This document shows, piece after piece, positions 1 to 7,760 of a stretch of DNA of 20,320 bases. Position numbers and translations under genes: made by a program. Origin of the DNA: Jaenimonas drosophilae (taxonomy: Eukaryota > Euglenozoa > Kinetoplastea > Trypanosomatida > Trypanosomatidae); the NCBI GenBank assembly GCA_030849065.1, contig JASAON010001393.1, positions 1 through 20,320 on the forward strand. The letters are read 5' to 3'. The notes under the pieces are model-generated. The model did no database searches. It worked only from the letters and a program-made list of their open reading frames with translations, and was not told where the DNA came from. Position 1 is the stretch's first letter. Each line of letters begins with the position of its first letter.

Positions 1-389
1 GATAGCTACGCACTCAACGCGAGGATAATGATGATTCGTTCATCGTCATTATCCTCACACGCACCCCACACGCGATGCTGTTGTTGCTGAGTACTACACG
101 CGTAGAGATATATATCATCAAGCATCCTCTGTGCTGATGAAGAGAAAAAAAAAGGAAGGACTCAAGATAACAAATTGTGAGAACATCGTCAACGATCTTC
201 AACTGAAAACACCAAAACAACAAAAAGATTATGTGTGTAGGATATGCAACACATGCGCTGCATTCAGTTCATCCGCGGATGCTCATGCGCATATTGTGGC
301 CTTGTAACACCCTCCACCCACGCGCGCACACACACATCCTCATTATCAACCCACCAGCATCACTGCATCAGTGGCACCATGTACTCCAA
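1..389. other. Gene-free 3' flank of the repeat-protein gene
   Basis: No supportable gene is seen. The stretch lies downstream (minus-strand sense) of the acidic repeat protein and probably holds its 3' UTR. It contains an imperfect hairpin at 21-56 (listed separately) and a short CA-rich run near 325-335. The small open frames here show no conserved features. Confidence 0.5.
21..56. repeat. Imperfect inverted repeat (hairpin)
   Basis: The arms at 21-31 (GAGGATAATGA) and 46-56 (TCATTATCCTC) are perfect reverse complements of 11 bases. The 14-base middle can add three more pairs (TGA with TCA) around TTCGT, leaving a small bulge. It lies outside any gene I can support. Its role is unknown: it could be an RNA stem in a 3' UTR or chance. 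Confidence 0.6.
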
Positions 390-1067
390 CTACGTCGCAG
401 CTCTTCTGCTAGTTGATGGCTGAGACCTTCTCCACCAGAACAACCAGCCTACTGCCCAACGTACAATCGCCACACAGCGGCCAACCACCGATACACTGCC
501 GAAGAATGAGCACACGGCTTCACGCACCATTGACCCCTTCTTCGATGGTGTGATTGAAGCCTCTCCCACAACATCATCCTCAGCTGATGTAGCTTGTTGG
601 GGTTGCTCCTCCTCACGTGGTTCTTCAGCATCCTCAGCTGGTGTAGCTTGTTGGGGTTGTTCCTCCTCACGTGGCTCTTCAGCATCCTCAGCTGATGAAG
701 CTTGTTGGGGTTGCTCCTCCTCACGTGGCTCTTCAGCATCCTCAGCTGATGTAGCTTGTTGGGGTTGTTCCTCCTCACGTGGCTCTTCAGCATCCTCCGC
801 TGGTGTAGCTTGTTGGGGTTGTTCCTCCTCACGTGGCTCTTCAGCATCCTCCGCTGGTGTAGCTTGTTGGGGTTGTTCCTCCTCACGTGGCTCGTCAGCA
901 TCCTCCGCTGGTGTAGCTTGTTGGGGTTGTTCCTCCTCACGTGGCTCTTCAGCATCCTCAGCTGATGTAGCTAGTTTGGGTTGCTCCTCCTCACGTGGCT
1001 CTTCCTCCTGCGGAGTGTTTTTCACTAGCCAGCGTTGTTGCTGAACGTGCTCGATTAGAACATCCAT
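390..1067 (-). CDS. Acidic 18-residue-repeat protein with C-terminal hydrophobic anchor
   Basis: This 225-aa protein has no family I recognise. Residues 1-21 are a Gln-containing lead. Residues 22-165 are eight near-identical 18-residue units, each reading about EEPREEEQPQQATPAEDA, very acidic and probably extended or helical. Residues 166-225 form a different tail with a hydrophobic stretch at about 186-212 (many V, F and W, interrupted by Arg), then RRSQPSTSRRAAT. That layout suggests a tail-anchored or membrane-associated protein whose repeat domain faces the cytosol; this is inference. The start is the first ATG after a strong pyrimidine tract and AG at 1098-1099, giving a 30-nt leader. 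Because the 54-bp repeat has no stops in several frames, overlapping open frames exist on both strands, but only this one has the leader context. The gene is the last of the cluster in this window. Confidence 0.72.
   Translation of the reverse strand: MDVLIEHVQQQRWLVKNTPQEEEPREEEQPKLATSAEDAEEPREEEQPQQATPAEDADEPREEEQPQQATPAEDAEEPREEEQPQQATPAEDAEEPREEEQPQQATSAEDAEEPREEEQPQQASSAEDAEEPREEEQPQQATPAEDAEEPREEEQPQQATSAEDDVVGEASITPSKKGSMVREAVCSFFGSVSVVGRCVAIVRWAVGWLFWWRRSQPSTSRRAAT
573..1004 (-). repeat. 54-bp coding minisatellite, eight units
   Basis: Eight head-to-tail copies of a 54-base unit encode residues 22-165 of the acidic repeat protein. The units differ by a few substitutions only (for example P/S at the ATPA/ATSA position, one D for E, and KL for QQ in the first unit). 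No indel breaks the frame. The near identity points to recent expansion or homogenisation. Confidence 0.95.
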
Positions 1068-1468
1068 GATTGTGTGCGTGTGGGGTTGTTTGGGTCTCTA
1101 CAAGTGAAAAGAGGAGCAAACAAAAGGACGTTGTTACGATGGTGTGAGTGCATCTTGTAGGAGGACGTACATCATGCATGAAGCACAACAACAGAGGATA
1201 TATGATGGAGGTGATGAGCAAACGGTGAATGAGGAGCCGCAACAACACTCACTCAGCACTCCATGCACGCAAAGAAAACAATCCGTCGTACAAGTAGATC
1301 CATCATCATCATCAAGAATCCTCTCTCTCTCTCTCTCCTCCATGCACATGTGCAGCAGCAGGGTATCAACGCGTGTGTGTGTGTGTGTGTGTGTAGGTGA
1401 AGAAGTGGGATTCAGTACAACCGTGAGTGGTGATGATGATGACGCATTGTGTGTTGGAGTGGGCCTAC
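1068..1468. other. Intergenic spacer with microsatellites
   Basis: No gene is seen. It holds the 5' leader and acceptor of the repeat-protein gene (1068-1130), a CT run on the plus strand near 1320-1340 and a (GT)n run near 1375-1395. The rest is probably the 3' UTR of the upstream small membrane-protein gene. Confidence 0.5.
1098..1130 (-). promoter_or_regulatory. Predicted spliced-leader acceptor of the repeat-protein gene
   Basis: On the minus strand a pyrimidine-rich tract (about 1102-1130; it includes CTCCTCTTTTCACTTG) runs into TAG, with the AG at 1098-1099. The first ATG downstream is the start at 1067. This is one of the cleanest acceptors in the window. Confidence 0.65.
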
Positions 1469-1864
1469 CTACTTCATGCCGCAGTACGTGATTACGTTGA
1501 ATACCCCAACTGCGAGGAGATATATGCCAATGATCCATCCGCCGAGACCTCTGCCGAGGAGCACGCCGCCCATGAAGATGAAGGTAAAGGCGCGCCCCAT
1601 GGGCGAAAGCATAAACCGGGTGAATTTTGCCAAGCTAGCGTGGTGCATGAATCCGAGCTCAGCCGAGGGCAGCACAACGGAGAACACAACCAAATACACG
1701 AGAGCAACGATATTGCGCACAGCACCAAAACCGCTTCCCCAGCGTTTTTCAGCGAGCAGAAAGAGGCTGTAGCTGCCACATGCGATGCTGCCGGCAAGAT
1801 TCAGCGCCAACACCACAATTGGCAGTGGGCGTACATCCTTCACGAGTGATTTGGCTCGATTCAT
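1469..1864 (-). CDS. Small four-TM protein, COPI-associated/TVP15-like
   Basis: This 131-aa, very hydrophobic protein has four likely membrane segments at about 13-38, 46-66, 88-105 and 107-128, and short loops. Length, four-helix layout, the Glu after the second helix (SAEL) and the SPMGRAFTFIFMG stretch resemble the COPI-associated/yeast Tvp15 family of Golgi membrane proteins. The match is from memory of the family pattern and is not certain. If it is correct the protein acts in the Golgi or early secretory pathway. An upstream extension of the frame exists, but the ATG at 1864 is the first one after the best acceptor (AG near 2004-2005) and begins MNRAKS, so I chose it. It ends with TAG. 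The alternative is an unclassified small kinetoplastid membrane protein. Confidence 0.75.
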   Translation of the reverse strand: MNRAKSLVKDVRPLPIVVLALNLAGSIACGSYSLFLLAEKRWGSGFGAVRNIVALVYLVVFSVVLPSAELGFMHHASLAKFTRFMLSPMGRAFTFIFMGGVLLGRGLGGWIIGIYLLAVGVFNVITYCGMK

Positions 1865-2178
1865 GATGAAGAGGATGAGTTGTTCGTCACTTGTGGTTTT
1901 TTGTATTTGTGTGTGTGTGTGTGTTGTGTTGTTGTTTCCTTTTGTTGGTGTTGGTGTTGCTCGTGGGGAGGAGCGAACCAGACACGGAGGCCAAACACTT
2001 TCTCTTTGGATGTGATGAAGATGCAAGAAGAAAACAAAAAAGATGATGATGTTGAGCAGCATTGGTTGTTGGTGATGGGTCATGGCTCCACCAACTGCAT
2101 GGGTCGTACACGCATGAATAAGATGTGTTGTGGTGGAGTATGTGCAGCTCATCCATCATCACCATCATCATCATGATG
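1865..2178. other. Intergenic spacer
   Basis: It holds the 5' leader of the TVP15-like gene, including a CA run (minus-strand sense, about 1909-1924) and its acceptor, then the probable 3' UTR of the next gene with (CAT)/(GAT) triplet runs near 2150-2175. No other gene is seen. Confidence 0.5.
2004..2045 (-). promoter_or_regulatory. Predicted spliced-leader acceptor of the TVP15-like gene
   Basis: The minus strand reads a T-rich tract (about 2008-2044; core CTTTTTTGTTTTCTTCTTGC) followed by the first AG at about 2004-2005. No ATG lies between this AG and the start at 1864, so the leader would be about 139 nt. Confidence 0.5.
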
Positions 2179-2958
2179 CTAGACAGGTGGCATCATCTTG
2201 CTCCAGTGAGTTGGCCCGTTTTTCAGCTCCGCCAAGTCTTCATTGCGTCGAGCCTCACGTGCGGCCAACAAATCGTGCGTTGCTGCGCTCGAGAAGCTGC
2301 GAATGGTGGAGCCCACCTGCGCACCCTCACGTGCACCGTGTGGCGTGTTGTTGTTGTTGTTGTTGTTGGTCAGCCGATCTTGTTGCCGCTTGCTCTTCAC
2401 CACCATGTTGGCCTGATCATTCAGAAAAGCTGCCAACATGGCCTCTCGTTTGCTCAGACCCTGGAAGGATGGGCTGTAGAGGTACACGGTTATGCTTGTG
2501 TTCTCCCACACCAAGGGTGGGTACTTATCACTGCTGTAGCAAAAGGCCCAAACCCTGCCCATAAACAAATACGCCTCACGAAATGAATCAAAGGTGAAGG
2601 TGCGGCAAATGGCCTCTTCACCCATGCGGAGTGAGGTGGGTGGTGCAGAGGTGGCATCATCATGCTCACGTTGTTGTTGTTGTTGTTGTGGGGCGTCTTG
2701 TTCCTGCTCCACTTCGTACACAGATCGCCACCCCTTCACTGACTTCAGAAAATCCTCCACCTCATCATCGCGCATTCGTCGCTCATGTCGCGCGTAGCTG
2801 CCGCCGTGTTGCGGGTTTGAGTTGTGAAAAACGTTAAAGCCATAATCACCTTTGCATCTCCATGACGATGATGATGATGATGATGTAGAAGTACGACGTC
2901 TTACGGCATCATGAGCAATCCTTCTCCACGTCGCGCACCTCACAGCCGATGGGATCAT
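2179..2958 (-). CDS. Pterin-4a-carbinolamine dehydratase-fold protein, catalytic His lost, likely mitochondrial
   Basis: This 259-aa protein begins with an Arg/Ser-rich stretch (1-35, few acids, WRR and RRR) typical of a mitochondrial presequence. Residues 64-83 (DDEVEDFLKSVKGWRSVYEV) match the N-terminal helix and GW of the pterin-4a-carbinolamine dehydratase (PCD/DCoH) family. A poly-Gln insert follows (91-96). Residues 116-181 then carry the rest of the fold, with FTFDSFREAYLFMGRV and GLSKREAMLAAFLN. Active PCDs dehydrate carbinolamine-pterin using a His-His-Pro motif and a later Thr-His. Here the corresponding positions read KYPP and YLYSP, so the catalytic His residues are missing and enzymatic activity is unlikely. 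A structural or regulatory role in the mitochondrion is plausible but is inference. A poly-Asn run (198-204) and a basic/acidic C-terminal tail follow. The start is the first ATG after the predicted acceptor. Confidence 0.78.
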   Translation of the reverse strand: MIPSAVRCATWRRIAHDAVRRRTSTSSSSSSSWRCKGDYGFNVFHNSNPQHGGSYARHERRMRDDEVEDFLKSVKGWRSVYEVEQEQDAPQQQQQQREHDDATSAPPTSLRMGEEAICRTFTFDSFREAYLFMGRVWAFCYSSDKYPPLVWENTSITVYLYSPSFQGLSKREAMLAAFLNDQANMVVKSKRQQDRLTNNNNNNNTPHGAREGAQVGSTIRSFSSAATHDLLAAREARRNEDLAELKNGPTHWSKMMPPV

Positions 2959-3004
2959 GTTGTTGGGTACCTAATATGTTTGATTGTGTGTGTGTGTTGT
3001 GCTT

Positions 3005-3062
3005 CTGTACTACATCGTTGACGCCGAAAAACAAAATAAAAATAGACGAAGAATGAGGAGGA
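3005..3062 (-). promoter_or_regulatory. Predicted spliced-leader acceptor of the PCD-fold gene
   Basis: A T-rich minus-strand tract (about 3023-3060, with ATTTTTATTTTGTTTTTCGG) is followed by ACAG at 3005-3006; a second possible AG is at 2971-2972. No ATG lies between either and the start at 2958. Confidence 0.5.
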
Positions 3063-3297
3063 GGAGTACATGCCCATCAAAACAACAACAACAACAACAG
3101 TATAATGATGACGATGATGATGATGAGTCATGATTCATTGCACCACTTCCGTCTAGAGGATCTGCATCATCACAACGGCAGCCCTTCACCGTTGCCGTCA
3201 TGGCATTGATGGAGGAGGCCTGCGTACCACAACAACAACAACAACAAACAAACAAAACAGCGGCAACGGTTGTGCGTCCTTTGGTATCCAGCCACAT
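3010..3297 (-). CDS. Doubtful small Ser/Cys-tract ORF with two hydrophobic ends
   Basis: This 95-codon frame has a hydrophobic N-terminus (TVAAVLFV followed by six Cys, then GTQA, which could be a signal peptide), a polar middle, a Ser run (58-64), a second run of six Cys and a hydrophobic C-terminus. It resembles the outline of a tiny secreted or lipid-anchored protein. An acceptor-like tract ending in CTAAG lies just upstream (near 3337-3355) and the ATG is the first after it. Against it: both Cys runs and the Ser run come from TGT/TCA microsatellites, and the 3' end runs through the pyrimidine tract that should serve the next gene. I regard it as possible but more likely spurious. Confidence 0.2.
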   Translation of the reverse strand: MWLDTKGRTTVAAVLFVCCCCCCGTQASSINAMTATVKGCRCDDADPLDGSGAMNHDSSSSSSSLYCCCCCCFDGHVLLLLILRLFLFCFSASTM

Positions 3298-3946
3298 GAT
3301 GGTGATGAGAGGAGTTGGTGAAGAGCGATGAACCTTAGCCAACCACGAAGAAGAGCAGCGGTTGTTGCTTCATCATCATCATTCATGTGCCGTAGATGGT
3401 AGCTCAGGGAAATCTGAGACACATAAAGAAAAGGAAGAAGAGAAGCAGCCACAACCAATGATGTGCTGCATGAGGAGAGAGTGCCGCCATACATAGAAAC
3501 AACAACAACAAGATGATGAATAGAGAAGAAGCAAACAAAAAAACGGAGGGGAGAAAACTGCTTTACAACTTGATTCATCATCTTCATCGTCATTGAAAGG
3601 AGTGTGTGTGCGTGTGTGTTCGCACTGTAGGACGGATGATGATGCAACGTGCTTGCGTCAAAGTGTGGCGTGTGTTTCCATCAACGTAGTCATCGCATCG
3701 ATGCATTCCGCACCACGTCTAAAGCGCGCTCCGCATCTCACCCATCATCAAGCTTCCCGCACAGCACCATTCACATTAAACGGCGTGGCACGTACATCTT
3801 CCACCGTTTGTTGTTGCTTGTTGTTGGTGTAACAGGCCAAATTATTCCTCAGAATCTGCAGGGAGCTGTGTGCGATGGGAGGAATTAGGCCAGCGCCACA
3901 TTCAATGGATGGAGCTGCGCCGAGCTGCCGCACCTTTGCCCTCCGC

Positions 3947-3980
3947 CTTACACCACCAAGAAAAAAAAAAGAAGAAGTAG
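3947..3980 (-). promoter_or_regulatory. Orphan acceptor-like tract
   Basis: The minus strand reads CTTCTTCTTTTTTTTTTCTTG followed shortly by GTAAG (AG at 3947-3948), a good trans-splice acceptor by sequence. The first ATG after it opens only a 19-codon frame (at 3901). A longer frame running to 3748 in another phase has no ATG. What this acceptor would serve is unknown. Confidence 0.3.
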
Positions 3981-5735
3981 CAACCCCTCCACGCAAAGCA
4001 AGAGAAAGACGGCAGCCCCACACACCACAGCAAACACAAAACTCATACACATCAATGTGATTGTACGATGATTTGCTGTTGTTGTTGATGATGATCGTGG
4101 GGGTTTGGTGTGCTGCACAAGAAGATTTTCATTCCCGCCTTCCTCTTTTATAACAAACTGGTACGTGTTTTTCAACCTCGGGGGTGCTAATTTGGTGGTG
4201 CAACAGAAGCGGAAGACAAAGCACCAGCAACTTAGCCACAAGCTCACGACGCCGGCCAATAACAAAAAAAAAAGAATGGAAAACACCGCACACAACAACA
4301 ACGTGAAAAGGAAACATGGAAAGAGAAAAATCATGAGATATGGTTTGCCAACAACCAACAACAATAACAACGAGAAAAATAGCAAACGGGTTCAGCAGAT
4401 CGGAACGCATACACACAGGCAGCACGGCAGAATATAGTGTGGCACAGATGCAACAACATACAACAACAACAACAACAACAACGATCGCCGCGTATCATCT
4501 TCACCAAAAAATCAGCAACTGCAAACGGGGGAAAAAGAAGATGGTTGCGAGCGAACCATCACGCCTCTACATCTGTGGAGATAGCTTTCTGAGCTGTGTT
4601 CTTACCCACGCACACGGCAGCAGTTGTTGGTGGTATTCAACGTACACGGCGTATCGCTCAAGCACAACAACAACAACAACAAATGGCAAAGAAAAGAAGA
4701 AGAAAATAAACCAAAAATACGAAGGTTGTGATGATGTTCGTATGTACTTCCGGTCATGCCAACACCATCTTCACTACCCAAGTTGTTGGTGGGAAAGAGG
4801 TGGGCAACAATCAGCCGTACGACATCATCATCATCCATTGTGTTGTTTCGTTCGCTTTAATTTTCTTTTTTTCTTGTGTGTGTGCGGGCACACGAGGTGG
4901 ACGAAAAAAAAGGCCTTATATGAGGTGAGCTCGGATATCGAGATGGAAGGAGAGCTGCGCGACGTGCGCCACTCATCTTCACCAACGCACCAATCCAAAA
5001 CAACAACAACAACAACATCCCCACGCAGGAAAGGAATACAAGAAGAAGTGGGGTGAGCCGTGAGCACGTGTGCCTACATAATCCATGTTGGATCTCGTTG
5101 ATGGTCTGTGCTGCGCGTGCGCGGAGCGACGGAGGAGAGGAGGGAAGAGCGCGCCGAGCGTGAGAAAGAAGAAAAACGAGAATGGCAGAGATGATCGCAA
5201 ATTGGCAACAACGTCGTAACAACAAGAAAAAAAAACGTCAGCCTCCACGTGACTACGAAGAGGAACAGTAAACGCGCGCAACAAGACACAGCACAACAAC
5301 ATTTGCTCCATTGTGTGTGTGAGTGTGTGTGTGTATGTTGGCACGGATATCACCTCGATCGCCTTCTCCTTCCAACTCCACTGAACCAGTGAAACAACGA
5401 TGATCCAAGCAAAACATGCTGCACATCTGCGTGCATCTCCATCTTTCGAGGGGGAAAAAAAGGAAAAAAAAACATGTAAAATGAAAACCGCAAACACTAA
5501 ATGCCGAAGCTACCTCAATGCTCAGTCTCTCGCAGTGCACCAACGAGGTACTCCCTACTACGTGTGTGTGTGTGGGCGTGCGTGAGCGTGCGGCAACATC
5601 ACAACACCACTACACACACGTGTTTGTTGTTTCCCTCTTTTTCTCTCTCTCTCTCTTCATCAACAACATGGAAGATGGCTGTGAAACAAAAACGTAGAGC
5701 TACCAAATGAAGTTTATCACACAACCACATCCCCA

Positions 5736-6515
5736 CTACATCATCTCGATGCGTCGCGGGTAGCCCTTCACCTTCATTTGGTGCTCCGACTGTGCCAACA
5801 TGCACGGAATGACGATGCAATTAAAGCAATCCGCAGCGCCACGCACACAATCATTCTGCAAAATCAGTGCCACAATGAGCAACACAAAGGAGAGCACAAG
5901 AATGAGGATGTCGCAACATTCTGCCCCGAGGTTGTAGTGCTGGCGCACCATGAAACGATTGCCGCTTACCGCGCATGGCATGCACATGAAGGACTCCAAG
6001 CAGAGGCAGCATGGCCCACACGTGGTGCAGCAGTCGCAACGGCAGCACATGCCACAGCACACACCAGCACAGCACACGTAGCGGCTCCAGTCGTCCATGA
6101 GCAACGTACGGCGTTGGAGGTAGGTGCAACAGCAGGGGAAGAAGCATGCGCCAATGAAGTAGCACGGCTCCCTGCATGGAGCACACCACATGATGGTCTC
6201 CCAGTGATCGGTGCCCTTGAACTTCATCACGCTGCCAAAGTTTTGTGGCACTGTGTAGTCGTAGTAGCTGGGCTGGGCAGGTACACCTGCTGGAGGTGCC
6301 ATGGGAGGTGCCCCGTTGTTGTAGTAGTACTTGCTGGGATCATTTTCATTGTAGCCTTGTTGTTGCGGGGGTGGGGCGAAGGTGCTGGGCTTGGTGGGTG
6401 AGCCGTAGGAGGCAGGCTGGGCGTAGCCTTGCTGAGGTTGGCTGTAGGCACTGTACGGGGCGGGTTGTGCCTCGGGGTAGGTGTAGGGCTGGCCAGCAGG
6501 GTTGGGCTTGCTCAT
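5736..6515 (-). CDS. Cys-rich membrane protein with Pro/Tyr/Gln-rich N-terminus
   Basis: This 259-aa protein has a low-complexity N-terminus (1-90) rich in Pro, Tyr, Gln, Ala and Gly. The core (about 104-240) contains 28 Cys, many in pairs or triplets (PCCC at 127-130; CCGMCCRCDCC at 153-163), with motifs such as HWETIMWCAPCREPCYF and LLMDDWSRYVCC. A clear hydrophobic segment lies at 203-219. The tail is short and basic. The pattern recalls Cys-rich membrane proteins conserved across many protists, whose cysteines may be S-acylated or bind metal; I cannot name a family. There is no signal peptide at this start, so the N-terminal low-complexity domain is probably cytosolic. The ATG at 6515 is the first after the predicted acceptor. 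A 59-codon upstream extension made mostly of HT repeats is untranslated leader in my view. Confidence 0.85.
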   Translation of the reverse strand: MSKPNPAGQPYTYPEAQPAPYSAYSQPQQGYAQPASYGSPTKPSTFAPPPQQQGYNENDPSKYYYNNGAPPMAPPAGVPAQPSYYDYTVPQNFGSVMKFKGTDHWETIMWCAPCREPCYFIGACFFPCCCTYLQRRTLLMDDWSRYVCCAGVCCGMCCRCDCCTTCGPCCLCLESFMCMPCAVSGNRFMVRQHYNLGAECCDILILVLSFVLLIVALILQNDCVRGAADCFNCIVIPCMLAQSEHQMKVKGYPRRIEMM

Positions 6516-6589
6516 TGGAGTAGTTGTGTCTGTGTGTGTGTGTAGGTGATTAGGTACTTGTACTTGTGTTTGTGTGTGTGTGTGTAGGG

Positions 6590-6604
6590 CTGATAGGAAA
6601 GACG
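6590..6604 (-). promoter_or_regulatory. Predicted spliced-leader acceptor of the Cys-rich gene
   Basis: The minus strand reads GTCTTTCCTATCAG with the AG at 6590-6591. The tract is short. No ATG occurs between it and the start at 6515. The leader contains two CA runs (6530-6544 and 6571-6586). Confidence 0.4.
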
Positions 6605-7693
6605 TACGGACCGATGAAACAACTTTTCTCGTTTTTAAATGGAGAGCGGCGAAACATGAAGAAGAAGAGATACATTGATGCATGAGTGGCACACAAACAT
6701 GTGTTTCGCATTGGAAGAAGCTGCCACTTCTGCGTGTTTGTGCCTACACACCATAGCCTTCACAGATTGATCCATCTTGAGAGTAGAGGAATATGAGCCA
6801 ATGGCAACATTCAACGGGGTGTGTGGTGGCGGAGGAATGAATGAACCATGGAGATGATTGGCGCGGGTATACGCACACGCGCACATCATGCAGGTCCCAC
6901 CACAAACACTCTAGACCGGCACACACAACAACAACAACAACAACAATACCGCATGCGTTGTGTGTGTGTGCGTGTTGGTATTTAGGGTGTTGGTGGTGGT
7001 AGAGGAAAGAGGAAGAGATGTACTCACAGGAAGGGGGATATCCTTCCAGCCAATCACGTCCTGCAACAAACCGTTCAATCATTCATCGTCGTCCTTTACC
7101 ACAAACACACACGCACACGCATAAAGAGATGCTCAGAATCTGTTGTTGTGTTTTTTTTCTTATATACCTCTCGGTGAAAAAGTCATCTGGACCCACAAAC
7201 ACAACCGCCAACAACAGGTAAACCACCTACACTCGCTCACCACACACACACACACAATAATCTTGTGCGTAAACGACGACAACGCAGAACAGAAAAAAAA
7301 AAGAAGAAAAGATATTCTTCTCCGAATGTTTGATGGCGTGTGTGCGTGGGGCGATCACAAAGCGGCAAAACCGAGGAGATGCACTGAGATGGATGTTCAT
7401 GGCTGCTCTCCTTTTTTTAACGCGCCTCTCACACATGGCCGCATGTATCAACGCCCAAGATAAAAAAAAAAACAAAAAAAAAGATAAAAACAAAAACAAA
7501 AACATGAAAGCCAAACATTATCTCAACACGCAGGAAGACTCGCAGGTGCCTCTCATTGCTCCCTCAATTCTAGTGAAAACTCAGGAAGTAGATGTCATTG
7601 CCACAAACACATACACACGCACACACAGATACACCAACAACACAACAATCATCGGTGTGCGCATGGGCTGTGTGTTTGTGTGTATGTGCGTTC

Positions 7694-7760
7694 CTGCATG
7701 GAAGCAACTCGGGTGCAAGATGAGAAATGGGAGAAAAGAAGAGAAGGGAGAAGGGAGGGT
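7694..7760 (-). promoter_or_regulatory. Orphan acceptor-like tract
   Basis: The minus strand carries about 40 nearly uninterrupted pyrimidines (7718-7759), then CATGCAG with the AG at 7694-7695. It is the longest pyrimidine tract in this spacer, yet the first ATG after it (7664) opens only 27 codons. Confidence 0.35.

Larger units (their letters stand above)
2959..5735. other. Long gene-poor, microsatellite-rich spacer (2.8 kb)
   Basis: No gene can be called with confidence. The plus strand carries many CAA/ACA runs (for example 3077-3096, 3226-3247, 4458-4482, 4663-4682) and purine-rich patches, so the minus strand is pyrimidine-rich. Several acceptor-like tracts occur (3424-3448, 3525-3562, 3947-3979, 5222-5240). 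A doubtful 95-aa ORF (3010-3297) is listed separately. A plus-strand open frame at 4340-5056 is built mainly of triplet repeats and is not supported. Confidence 0.5.

Noticed and set aside
573..1004. Regular repeat that might suggest a CRISPR array
   Set aside because: The units are directly adjacent, with no unique spacers, they encode protein in frame, and the genome is eukaryotic.
550..1044. Plus-strand 164-codon Cys/Ser repeat frame, and a second minus-strand frame (449-955), across the minisatellite
   Set aside because: A 54-bp repeat without stops leaves several frames open. Only the 390-1067 frame has an ATG directly behind a good acceptor and continues into unique sequence at both ends.
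3748..4050. Minus-strand 100-codon frame with protein-like C-terminal half
   Set aside because: Its first codon is GTG, no in-frame ATG exists back to the previous stop, and an acceptor-like tract lies inside it. Kinetoplastid genes start at ATG.
4340..5056. Plus-strand 238-codon frame
   Set aside because: It is composed largely of Thr, His and Lys runs from ACA, CAT and AAG repeats, lies antisense to an otherwise uniform cluster and shows no domain.
5182..5271. Plus-strand 29-codon Lys/Arg-rich mini-ORF (MAEMIANWQQRRNNKKKK start)
   Set aside because: It is very short and antisense to the cluster, and its Lys run reflects an A-rich patch that is a pyrimidine tract on the coding strand.
7030..7082. 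GTGAGT-like 5' splice donor after a short minus-strand frame (MIERFVAGRDWLEGYPP)
   Set aside because: Cis-introns are very rare in kinetoplastids, no matching acceptor and second exon are evident, and the frame quickly becomes repeat-derived.
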